Shown here piece after piece: positions 39,401 through 51,900 of a stretch of 64,000 nt of DNA (the stretch's first letter is position 1; each line of letters starts with the position of its first letter). A model generated the notes under the pieces. The model searched no databases and was not told the origin of the DNA. It saw nothing but the letters and a program-made list of their open reading frames with translations. This stretch comes from Hirundichthys speculiger (Eukaryota > Chordata > Actinopteri > Beloniformes > Exocoetidae): NCBI GenBank assembly GCA_018398805.1, contig JAGFBZ010000364.1, positions 869,001 through 933,000 of the forward strand. The letters are read 5' to 3'. The position numbers and the translations under genes are program-made.

Positions 39401-42400
39401 CGCACTCACACAGAAATAAGGAAAATAACATGTACAAATCAAAAAGCATGTGCTGTTGTACTTCATCCAGAGAGAAATCTGAGCATAAAAGGACTTCATG
39501 TCTAACGGTGTTCAGTAAACTGTCTGCTGGCTCTGCTCTGCTTTTATCCCACTCGTCTCCTGCATCAGTTCATGAATCACTGAATTTGATCAGGTTTCAA
39601 ACACTCAGCCACTGATGAAATCACCGTTGGCTGAATGTGATGTGCAGAAATCTGAGCAAAACACGAATCATTGTTGTTTCTGAGAAAGAGGAAAGCACGC
39701 AAGGATCATTTCACAATTAGGTGTTTCCTCAATTCAAGAACTAAAAGGGTGTTTCTGAGAACTATTTATCACTCACTGATTAAGTAAAGGCAGCATCAAC
39801 AGCTCAGAAGGGAGGAGTTTCTCATTTGTGCAACTCTTGGCTTTTTTTAAAATCTCACTTTCTGAACAAAGAAGCCTAAATATCTGTGATAAAAGCTGAC
39901 ATTTAACCTCATAGTTACTGTCGAGCTTAAAGGATTGTTTATGTGTAAACAGCTGCATTTGAAACAGTCTTAGATAAACCCTCTAAATCCTTGATTTCAC
40001 TCAAGTTTCACTGACCTCAAGCAAAGCAAACTGAACACTCAGAAACAGGACGGTAACGACGAGGACTCAGGATCATTCAGTCTCTGTAGCTGCGACGGGC
40101 GCACTCACTCGTGATCACAGTCTGTTTTTTAAAAGAAAATGAGTTTGGTGTGCAGAGCTACACCTGCCACCGCCACCACCACCACCACCTCGGACCGCGT
40201 GACGAAGCATCGATTCGTCCCCAGAGCCAAAAACCTGTCAGCTCGTTCAGCAGACACACTGTTGCTATGACAACAGAGGCTGCGGCCTGTCTGGTACCCA
40301 GAGGGCACGCATCCTCGGCCTCCATATGCCTCCAGTTCGCAGTCAGGCTGTGATGAAACTGAAGCCTCTAAATCAAGAGAGAAAAAAAACTTGCTCAGAA
40401 ACGGATCTGAAGATGTTTCTAGTTCACCTGTCCAGGAGTCTCCTCGGCAGGTTATCACGTGAACAGTCATTTAATAACGAGCGTGCTTCTTCATTTAATA
40501 ACGAGCGTGCTTTTTTTTTCATTCCTGATCACATCTGGTCAGTGCTCAAAGTCTGACTGAGCACCGCAGGAGACACCAGAACCCGTCCGTCTGGAGGTGG
40601 ACGGACGCACCGAAGCGCCTCCAGACAGAAATGCACATCACAAATCGAAAAAGGCAGAGAAAACAGAAAACTGAGACTGATTTTCAGGGTGGGGGGTGTC
40701 TGAGGTGAACGGCTTGTTGATGTCCATCAGGGGCATCACCTACAGAATCTGATCTACGGCACATTTGTGTGAGACGTGAACACTGACAGGTCCTCCGTCC
40801 TGCAGCTGCAGTTTTTTTTCAGCTGCATCTCATCACCGACGGTTCTGACAAATGTTTCCCTGTCAAATCCATAAAAATGATGCACGTGATCAACTCGGAT
40901 TGTAGTAACTAATGGACTCTACAGAGCTTCTTTTTTTATTTCTAGATATCTCCTTCAATACTGACAATGAAATGACTGGTGAGTTGAGTTGAGGGGGTGG
41001 TGGGGGGGGGGGGGGGGGGGCGGGGTTAAAACTGTGACAGCCGTGCAAACAAACGTCTCTGCTGAGATTTCACATTTTAACCAAAAACAATTACAGAATA
41101 CCTCACACCAGGCATCCAGTCTGCAACCTAAATGAACTAAAAAAAAAAAAAAAAAAAAAAGGGATTTGCTCAACAAGCAGAGTCAGAAGTTACATGTGAA
41201 GGTTCACGTGGAGGAGAGGTTTTAGTTTTTCCAGGATGTGCGCCTGACTGATCCTCCTGCAGGGATCAGATGTTACAACAAAGCGACCGTGGCAGCTCAG
41301 GTTGGACTGTGGATTTATTGTATGTGCAAAATCTTGCAAGAGGCAATTGAGGTGCAACAGGAATCCAAGACACAGAATATATGATGCTACACCGTAACAG
41401 GACTGTGTCTGCGCGCGAACGTGCGTGCGTGCGCGTGTGTGTGTTTGGAATGTGTAAGAGTGCTCGTCGTTCATTAAGATGCTCGTCTGTTCGCTCGGGG
41501 ATGTTTGGGAGAGCGGTCCTCGGACCTCTCCGCCTCACCTCGACCGCTTTCAGGGACAAACTGGAGAAACTATCACACCAAATGATAAAAACACAGCGAC
41601 ATCTTCAAGTTCCCTAAAACAGCAGACATTCAATGTGTAACTGTTGTTGCTATGTACAATAGAAGCATCTTCATATATTAGTATCTTCATCTTCTCCTGC
41701 TTTGTCTTTGCTCCATTGCTGCCAAGTTGTCGTCTCCTCTTTTGTTTTTCATTTATAGAGTACTTTCATTATTTACAGTATAAATTACTACACAGTCTCG
41801 TGGTAAAATAAATAACTTAAATACAATGGCCGTGGCTCTTGCAGTGTCTTTTTGCAGGAGGAGGATATGGGGAGGATGAAGATGATGGAGGCTGAAGCAC
41901 GGAGGGTTAAACTTTGATCCCCGGTGGCACAAAGTGGGAAACTCCACAAACTGAAATCACCTCCAGCGTCTCATCACAAGGTGAAAGCTGCAGCTAAAAA
42001 TCTGGATGTTCCAGCTGATTCCAGAGTCGCTGACGTCTGTTACAGATGCTCACAGACGTGGTCTTTACACTGGAAGACTAACTGATAAAATTAGATTATA
42101 TTTTTTTTAGGAAAATCACAGGCCGGGTTAAAAAGAAAAGCAAGAAAAAACCTGAAAGGACGTCTTGAAACAATTTCATTTCTATTTGGTTTCAGTTAAT
42201 AAATAGATAAATATTTGTTTTCATTTTAATTTAGGTTAAAATGCATTATGATCTAATTTCAACATACAGTGATTTAATTTACTTGGTATATAATGTTATA
42301 AGTCATATCAGTGTTTTACTGTGAGACTGTGAAGGTGCAGTTTTATCATGTTTAACGTAAAAGAACTGTGCCAGAGACACTAACGAGGACTAAAGAACCC

Positions 42401-42866
42401 TCTTCTTCATGACAAACAGCCAATGAGACATTTGTTTTGAGTGAAAGTGTCAATATTGGACTGCAGCTACATGTTAATTGTACTTTGTCTTCAGATTCAT
42501 GCTGCATGACTCAGAGGTGTTTAAGTATGGAGGCATGGATAAAGTGTGACTAAGAAATGAGCTACAATTAAGGTTTGTTGGAACCTTTAACGTGAATAAA
42601 AAGTAATCATGATTTTGGAGCTTGTTCCCTGATACGTTCAACCGTCCACTACTTCCTGAATCTGCTCGACTGGCTCAGTGTTTCGGGTTTCTGGAACAGT
42701 TTCCCATCTTTGTGCCACGGTGAGAAACACTGACGGTTTAATACTGCAGCGGCAGACAGATGACGGCCTCCGGCCCCGGCACGTGTCTGATAATCGATGG
42801 CGGACAGAAGATGGCGAAGAAGGAGGGAGGGGGGAGGGGGGGGCGAGTGCAAAGGTTCTCCTTCAG
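36497..42866. other. hif1al to wdr20 intergenic space and probable wdr20 3' UTR
   Basis: Upstream flank and promoter of hif1al (from 36,497) and, from the wdr20 stop downward, its likely long 3' UTR. Minus-strand AATAAA motifs at about 41,319 and ATTAAA at about 39,265 are candidate ends. No independent gene recognised. Simple repeats: (CA)-like near 39,380-39,410, a G-rich run at about 41,000-41,025 and an A run at about 41,140. Confidence 0.4.
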
Positions 42867-42914
42867 CTATACCACCGTGCCGCTCGGAGAGTTCCCGTTC
42901 TGTGCTGTCAAGTT
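42867..42914 (-). CDS. wdr20: wdr20 exon 4 (48-bp terminal coding exon)
   Basis: After CTCCAG| the frame reads NLTAQNGNSPSGTVV then TAG. The ending SPSGTVV resembles the SPGGTVV C terminus of a human WDR20 isoform as I recall it, and the phase (0) fits exon 3. It is too short to be called from ORF length. It lies 3.2 kb from exon 3 across an intron with a minisatellite and transposons. Confidence 0.82.
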   Translation of the reverse strand, partial: NLTAQNGNSPSGTVV

Positions 42915-45900
42915 CTGGAGGGGAAGACACAGAGAGCAGAGAAGAGGAGTTACATGCTGAGACTGGCTGGGGCAGAAAAATTAGCTTCTGAGTGCAGGAG
43001 GATAAAAAGTATCGAAGAAAAGAAGAAGGAGAAATGATCTCCTGCTGCTGAACTGTTTCTGCGCTCCGACGTTTCTGCCAGATCTCCTGAAAACTGACCG
43101 AATACTTAGCTGCAAGGTTCACTGGACATCAATGAATTTTAAACCTTAAACGTAAGAGAGACTAAAGAGAGGAATAAGGCACTAAATTCATTACATCGCA
43201 CATCATACTTAATGTTGTGAAATGAGCAAAACCCTTCGACTGGACCTATAACGGCAAAACCATATGGAAGAAAAGTAGAGCTCCCTGAGACTGTGAAGGA
43301 AAATCCTCAAATGTCTCTCCATCATCAAACCCATTCACTTTTGTAGCAGCTTTATTCCACCCTGCAGTGTTGGGTGGATGACACGGAGGCAGAATGTCTG
43401 TGCCGCCTCTGTATTGCTTCTGAAACTGCCTCTGTATAGCTTCTGTATTACTTCTGAAATGCCTCTGTACCGCCTCTGTATTACTTCTGAAATGCCTCTG
43501 TACCGCCTCTGTATTACTTCTGAAATGCCTCTGTATTGCTTCTGAAATGCCTCTGTACCGCCTCTGTATTGCTTCTGTGCCGCCTCTGTACCGCCTCTGT
43601 ATTACTTCTGAAATGCCTCTGTATTGCTTCTGAAATGCCTCTGTACCGCCTCTGTATTGCTTCTGAAATGCCTCTGTATCGCTTCTGTACCGCCTCTGTA
43701 TTACTTCTGAAATGCCTCTGTATTGCTTCTGAAATGCCTCTGTACCGCCTCTGTATTGCTTCTGTACCGCCTCTGTATTACTTCTGAAATGCCTCTGTAT
43801 TGCTTCTGAAATGCCTCTGTACCGCCTCTGTATTGCTTCTGTACCCTCCTGAAACGCCTCTGTGTTGCTTCTGTACCGCCCGTGTACCACCTCTTTATTG
43901 CCTCTGTGCCACCTCTGTACGTTTCTGTACCACCTCTGTAATGCCTCTGTAACGTCTCTGTATTACTTCTGTACCACCTCTGTATTGCTTCTGTAATGCC
44001 TCTGTATAGCTTCTGCACCGCCTCTGTGTTGCTTCTGTACCGCCTCTGTGTTGCTTCTGTACCGCCTCTGTGTTGCTTCTGTAATGCTTCTTTGCCTCTT
44101 TATTGTCTCTGCGCCACCTCTGTAACATTTCTGTACCGCCCCCGTAATGCCTCTGTGCCACCTCTGTAACATTTCTGTACCGCCCCTGTAATGCCTCTGT
44201 GCCACCTCTGTAACGTTTCTGTACCGCCCCTGTAATGCCTCTGTAACGCCTCTGTAACATTTCTGTACCGCCCCTGTAATGCCTCTGTAATGCCTCTGTA
44301 ATGCCTCTATGCCGCCTCTTTATTGCCTCTGTGCCACCTCTGTAACATTTCTGTACCGCCCCTGTAATGCCTCTGTGCCACCTCTGTAACGTTTCTGTAC
44401 CGCCCCTGTAATGCCTCTGTAACGCCTCTGTAACATTTCTGTACCGCCCCTGTAATGCCTCTGTAATGCCTCTGTAATGCCTCTATGCCGCCTCTTTATT
44501 GCCTCTGTGCCACCTCTGGAACGTTTCTGTACCGCCCCTGTAATGCCTCTTTAACGCCTCTGTGCCGCCTTGGGAAGGCTGTAACAGAGGTGGAGAGGGC
44601 GCCGACAGAGTGCCGTTTGAGTCGGCATTGAAGACAAGCATTAACGGGTTGTGAGGAAGAGCTGCGAACTTTGCAGAGAGAATGAAATAAGTCCGTGACG
44701 GGGACGGTGAGAGACGCCAGGCGGGCAGTTTAGGGCGACTGTCAAAATACCTAGCCAAATGACAAATTAGCTAAAGATAAAAAATGAAAAAACACTGTAG
44801 GGTTTCAACCACAGTGGTTGCAGAGACTGAAACTGGCTGGACTGGCTGTACTCTGAACTTTCGTCCCTGGACTTGGGTCACTAGCTACTGGCCACGCTCA
44901 GCAACCTGGAGGAGCCGCCACCAGGTGAAGCCAGACCGCCTTCTCCCTCCTGCAGCCCCAGTAGCGTCCCCAAACACCAGCATTGATGGGAAACTGGATG
45001 AGCACTCATGCGTCCCAAAAGATGAACCAGGTAGAAACTTTATCGCAGGGGTGTCCAATCTCGGTCCTCGAGGGCCGCTATCCTGCAGGTTTTGCATGTT
45101 CCCCTGCTTTAATACACCTGATCCTAATTAATGGCCATCATCATCTTGTCATCAAGGTCAGCACATGTCTGTTAATGACACAGTCACTTGTATAAGGGTG
45201 TGAAAAAGGAGGGAAACATCTAAAACCTGCAGGACAGCAGCCCTTGAGGACCGACTTTGGACACCTCTGCTTTATCTGGTCACTGGCATCTATTTCAGCA
45301 CCAACTGAAAAAAGCGTTAGGTTCACATCTCAAAGCAGTCCTGATTCCACTGGATCTTGGTGCTGCCTTGGTAATACAAATAATTTATTTTAAATCTCAC
45401 CTTGATCACTGCGTTGGTGTTAAGGGGACCACTCTTAAGTCATTTACCTCATATCTTAAATATTAGGACAATTTCAGTGTTTGTTGGTTAACGTTTCTCA
45501 TCTTCTGCTCTCCTCTGGGATCCCTCAGGGGTCCATCCTGGGACCACTTCGCTTTTTCCCCCTCACCTTTTTACACTTCTATGCTGATGACTGTCGACTT
45601 TATGTCCATTAAAATCAAGACTCTGCAGGAGTCCTGAACTGTCAAGAGGATGTAAACAAAACAAAACAAAACAAAACCAAAAAAAAAACAGAACTGTATG
45701 GCAAACACCTTCTTCCAGCTGAACATAGACTAAACTGAGCTCATCTTCTTTGGTCCTATTATCATTTAATAGTAACAGTAAAGAGCTCCCTTCTCCTCAG
45801 TCAAGAGACCCATCTTTACTCCCTGGTCTTCCCACACCACCAGTCACTAACTTGTTGTCTGTAACTTCATGGCTAAAGAAAGGGAGATGTTGTAATGGTC

Positions 45901-48900
45901 TCTGCAGTATTTTGCCAAAGCATGACAAAGCCATTTCATTAAAACCTCAGGAAAACTCAGTCAGCTTGTTAAAAAAGAAAAAAAAAACAGGGGGAGGTGG
46001 GGGGGGGTATCTCCTCTGATTTATTAAGCGGAAAAAAAAAATCAACTCAACAGAGTAAAATCTCAGCGGCTGATCAGAGGACGAGTCAAAGACGTACCGC
46101 CTTCCCGGGCCGCGCCCACGTGCAGATGAGGCCCTCCTGGCAGGCCGTGATGATGCAGTCGTCCATGAACACCAGGACGGTCAGCCTCTCGTGAGCGATC
46201 TTCTTGCAGACCAGCGGCTCCAGCAGCGGCACCTCGTGCATGCGCGGGCACAGCGTGGTGCCCAGGACCTTGGCGCCGTCCAGCCGGTTGCTCCTCGGCG
46301 CCACGTTGATCTTGTCGTTGCTCTTGCTGATGTTGCCCAGGCTGTGGTACCGCTTGTGCTCCTTCTCCACCCCGCCGCTGCCGCCGGACTTGTCCGACTT
46401 GCGCTCCTGCAGGGACAGAGTGGCGAAGCGGCCGATGCTGAAGGGAGTGGTGTTCCCCCCGCCGCTGCTCCCTCCGCCTCCTCCACCTCCGCCCCCGCCC
46501 TCAGAGGAGCTCTGGCCCTTGGAGGCGTTCGCCACCGCAGGGTGGGGCAGAGAGTTGGAGCGTGACAGGGAGCGTGGGAGCGGCAGGGGGAGCGTGGGCG
46601 GGTTGGCGGTGCCGGTGTTGGTGTTGGGTGGGTGATGGTGCCCCTCCACTCCTCCGCCCCCTCCCCCTCCAGAGGTGCTGTTGACCCCCCCGCTGCCAGA
46701 GTTGGACAGTGAGGGCCCAAAAGTGTTAGTAAAGGCGCGGGACAGCGGCAGGCGTGGGTACAACACGTCGTCCGTCAGGTCCCACAGGCAGAACTGGGTG
46801 TCCTGCCCCACCGAGCCGAACCGGTACGTGACCGACGGCGAACCGCCGCCTTTGGAGCTGTGTCGGGAGAGCCGCGACAAGGTGCTGCTTGTTCGAACCC
46901 TGCCAAAGTGCATGGAGTTGTTCTGCGCCCCCTGGTGGAGGTCCTCCTCGCTGCCGCTCAGCTCCATCGGCTCGTCATCTTCCAGTGACGTCGTGAAGGG
47001 ATCGAACGCCACCACGTTGACCCAAGACTTGTGACCATGCCCCCGCGCGACCACCCGGCTCTCGGCGAACGACCACACGGTAACCAGGTCGTCCTCTCCT
47101 CCCGTGGCGAGGTACTTCCCATCCGGACTCCAGGAGACGCACAGCAACCCCCCAAAGTAGCTCTTCATCACCCCCTGCAGCTCCATGGAGTCGAAGTGGA
47201 AGACCCGCAGGCAGCCGTCCTGGCCCACGCACGCCACGTGGACGCCATCCGGGGAGAAGGCAAACTCGTTGAGGCCTCCCTCGCCCACGGCCCACCGCAG
47301 TAACGGGTTGCGCGGCGTTTTGGTCTTGCAGGCGTAGACCGCAAAGCCTTCGCCTTGCCGCAACAGAGAGTACTGTGGCGCTGTCGTGCCGCACGGGTGA
47401 TCCACGTTGTAGAGGTAGAGGTGGCCGCTGGCGTGGGAGGCCAGGAAAAGGTTCTCCGACTTGGGAAGCCACTTCAGGCACGTCACCTTGGATTTGTCTA
47501 TCAATCTCTGGAAAACAGAAAGCAGGTTAGGGTTAGGGTTAGGGGTTAGGGTTAGAGAACTTTAACCCTGGGATAGAGAGGATATCATCAATACCTTGGT
47601 TTCTCTGTAAATTCTAGGTCAAGCTACTTTGTTTCTGTCAAAATATGTGGCCATTAAAAAAAATCTAAATTAAATACTTAGGGCTGGGCAAGTTAACACG
47701 TTATTATCGCGTTAACTCATTAATTTATTAACGCCGACATTTATTTTATTGCGCGTTAACGCATGTTGCTCACATGCTTTTGTTTTGAAAAGTCTGTTAC
47801 TGGCTGCTGCGGAACCGGAAGACAATTGCCAGGTAAACATGGAAAAGCTAAAACAGACATGGAGAACGGTAAAAGTCCGTGAACTTTACCGTTCAGGTAG
47901 CAACTCAGGTAGCAATATTAACAATTCTGTTTGAAAAAAAATTTCTGGACTGCAACAAAACTTTGTGGTCATTCCTCCATGTTCCATCAGATCTGCTCCA
48001 TGTGTTCACTGTCCTGCTGTTCTCTAGCTGGTTACTGCAGTGCGGCTCCATCTAGTGGCACAGATGTGTAATGACAACAGAAAGTCCAGTCCTCCATTAT
48101 AAAAAACAATTCAGTTCTGTGGCCGTTTTTAATTTCGTATTTTTGATCCAAGTCTAAAATTGAAATATAAAAAAAACAGGCTTTTTTTTTTTTTTTTTTT
48201 TTTTTGTGTTAGATTAAAAAACGAAAAACGTTAAAAAAAATGTCACTTTTAAATTTTTTTTATTTTTGATTGACAATTGAAAATGGAAAGAATGAATGAT
48301 ACACGGATTGGTAAAGTTACTGAACTTTAACATGGACATTTTCATTTTAAAGTTCTCCCAGACGGAGGATTCAACAGAAACAAGGTTATTTGTAACAACT
48401 GACAAGTTGAACTCCCCGTTAAAAGTTTCTGCTGTTACCTCAGAAATTACCTGTTTTAATGTTCTGAACTCACACAATCATTTTGATGGATTTTGTTGGA
48501 TCCTGTTTTTATAAAAAAAAAAAAAAAAGTCTACAAACAGGATGATATTAATGCCCTGGCAGTGGCAATAAGCTTGATTTTATTTGACATTTTTTAAGAT
48601 GAGATTTACACTAAATATGTGTTGCTGACAAGTGCTGATGTTAAAAGTGTTTGAACAACAAAAGTTATGACACTTTAGTTCATATGGCAGCAGAACATTT
48701 AAATAAAAGTGCATTTTATACTAATTTTGAATTCATTATTTTTGCGTATACAATGCGATTAATCGTGATTAATCAAGGAAATAATGCGATTAATCACGAT
48801 TAAAAATTTTAATCGTTGCCCAGCCCTATAAATAATTCATTTTTGAGAGTAAAGACAAATGGAAAAGCGGGACAGCGTGAGCTTCAGCAAAGAGGAGGTG

Positions 48901-51900
48901 GCTACGGAGAAAAGAAAGCACAAAGTCTGCATGCAGTCGTGCTCACATCCACCCTCAACCTTCTAAATTTAACAAGGAGCCCCACTGAAGAGAAAGAGTC
49001 AGTTCAGTAAAAGTAAAAGAGGAAAACGTGTCACAGGTAGGTGCTGAACGTCTCAGCGTTCACCAGGCTTTGATCGCAACGCCACAAACAGAACAGAGAT
49101 CCCACTGCGGAGAAGGAAGCAGCGGTCCTACCTCCTCGTTGAAGAGCTTACTGGTTTCCTTCTTGATGGGGTCGAGATACTGGACCTGCCCAGCCGAGAA
49201 ACCCACGATGAGGGCGACGCTCTCCGCCGTGGCCGAGTACTGGTTGAAGTCGTGACACGTTGGCTGCGTCCCCTTGTAGATCCTCTTGTCTATGGGCTTA
49301 CTGAGGTCCACGGCCTGCGGAGAGCAGAGGACGTTTCTTAGTTCGTGCAGACGCATGCGACCTGAAGCTGCAAGGTTTTGGTATCGATCCAATCACCAAG
49401 TAAATACAGAGCCAGTATCGCCGATTCTGATACCAATATGGATACTGATACTTTTTCAGAATAAGCTTAATCTATCATGAACTTTTGTGACTTTTGTCTT
49501 TGGATTATTTTGTTAAAGCCAAAAATAGAATTTCGTCAAACATTATGTCTTCAACATTTTTGAGTAAATATTAATTGGAGTTGAATTTGTGCTCATAATG
49601 TTTTTTTCTAGTCCACCTTTTATATTATATCTTTCAATTTTTTTGCACAGTGTGCACTTTTTCTGTTGCTTTAACTCTATAGATTTCCCCGTCGTGGGAT
49701 AAATAAAGGATTATCTAATGTTATTTTATCTTAAATAACATCTTTCAATGGGATACACGACATGTACTTGGTTATTTCAAGGTCTTAACTATATTTTTTT
49801 GAGTTGGCTCCAGTAACATATGACTTAAGTAACATGTACTTTGAAAGTTAATTTAAACTAATGCTGAAGACTCTTATCTACCTGGATGCTCTCTGATGGA
49901 AAGAAAAAAAAAGAAAAAAGCTTGAGTATCAATCTTTTTACGTGAGTATCGTTCGATATCAATACTAGCGTTGGTATTGATATTATCGATACTTGGATTG
50001 ATCCGCCCACCTCTAGCCTCAACGTACAGTTTTTTGGGGGGAAAATGAAGATGTGCTCGCCTGTGCTTGATGAAGCCTTCACCAAACACACATCGATAAA
50101 CATGTCGCACTACTCCACCGTGAAGCTTTTATGCGCTTGTAAATTCCTTGAAGGGCATAAACGAGACTGAGCTGCAGAGACGGGGGAAGCTGTGGTTTGT
50201 AATCAGTTCAAAATCCTCATTCGGCTGCTGCGCAATGAGCGATGTCTGCATGTCGCATCATGTCAGGAAGAGGAAGTACCCCAAGCTGTGATGATGCTAA
50301 AGTGGCATTAAAAAGCACTGATTTTCTGTCTCTAGTTTGGTTTGTTTTGCAAGTTCAGTTTGAATTTCAGATTCATCAATCCAACCGGTTTTCCCCTTAT
50401 AAAGCATGAGTGTGATCGATGCACCGCCATCAGCTGACCCCCCCTTTGATCACACATGCGCTTATGAAGATTTTTTCACAAGTGGAAAACATTCGAGATG
50501 GCTCCCGGTCCTCACAGGAGGTGGTGTTTCAACGATCTGACCCAAGGTCAGATCACAGAGAGCTCAGAGAAATTACAAGGCGCGCATCTCAGACTTTATA
50601 GGCCTCAGGAAAAATGTTAAATGTTAAAGTTCAAGACAATACTTTTAGAAAATGAACAAGTGCGGCTTGATTGGACGGGTTGCTCTAAAGAACGTAGTTT
50701 AAGTTTGCACAGCTGCATGTGAAGGGTTAGAGCAGGGGCCACATCAGCATCATGGTGGCCCTCCAAGGGCCAGACTGACAACATGAACGTAACAAAATGC
50801 AATGTAAATCAAAATAAATTAAACTACACTTGAATACATAATAAATACAGAAAACGTTATTTAACAATATACTAGTTTCAAATATTTAACTTATTATTAT
50901 TTTAAACTCAGAGTTTGTGGTTGTAGGAGTATCTATTACCTTGGTTTCAGAAGCGGTTCTTTGATTTTCTTGTAGGCTAAATTTAGCATACTTAGCTCCG
51001 TGTTTGCTGTCAAAATGCCGACATTAAGACCTACTGTTATTTCACCTTGAGATACAAACTTGTAATTGTTTTCCCATCGTTCATGAAACTGCCTTCCTTG
51101 TGCATCAATTTCTCTTTTCTTGGACAAGTCGGGGTTAGTTTGTAAAGGCTTTTCTTAAATCCATCAGTTCTGAAAAATCGTCTTGCTTGTAGCTGCCATT
51201 TTCACTGTGGGTAATGACGAAATGCATGATGGGAGATGTAGTTTATTGTCATTATGTGCTTTAAAGTGGCGTAAGCTTATTATAAGTCTTAAAATATTGG
51301 TTTAAAATTTAAGCCAATAATGCACAAGCTCTCGAGGGCCACATACAATGATGTAGCGGGCCACATTTGGCCCGCGGACCTTGTGTTTGACACATGTGGG
51401 TTAGGGTTAGAGCCTCTCTATACCAAACTGTTGTGGAGTTGCATATGAGGCCATCTCTCTAGCAGCTACAGCTCGGCTGGAATTGGGTCACGAAGCAGGA
51501 TAGCGACCCTTTGAACACCAGCAGATCTGTAATGAAATGCCGGTAAAACAGAAAGGAATCGTTTAAAGTCTGGACCTCAACCTGAGTGAAATGCTGTAGC
51601 GGGACTTTAAGAGGCTTTTAAAAGAACTGTGCAGAAAACAAATGCACACGAACCTCAAGAAGTGAAGCACCTCTGTGGAGAAGATGGGTCTAAAATTGCT
51701 CCACTGGTATCATCATGCAGGAAACGACAGCCAGTTATCTTTGCTGTGGTTTTACAAGTGACTGTTTCAGTCATCGGTGTACTTAGTTTTTCTGAGCACA
51801 GCTTCTGTATTTTAGCTTTGTTTTTTTGATGAATAAACGATGACAGCGTGTATGACATCATGTTGTATTTTAAGAGTTGGTGAGGACCAGATAAGTTATT

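Noticed and set aside
42649..43122. 157-residue minus-strand ORF over the wdr20 last exon
   Set aside because: It is in a different frame from the 48-bp wdr20 exon, is low-complexity and has no homology.
43246..44260. Minus-strand ORFs of 214, 121 and 105 residues with YRGGTEAIQ-like repeats
   Set aside because: They are translations of an 11-bp minisatellite that stays open in several frames. No start context, splice support or homology.
46181..46720. Arg/Ala/Pro-rich ORFs on both strands within wdr20 exon 3
   Set aside because: Shadow frames of a GC-rich coding exon.
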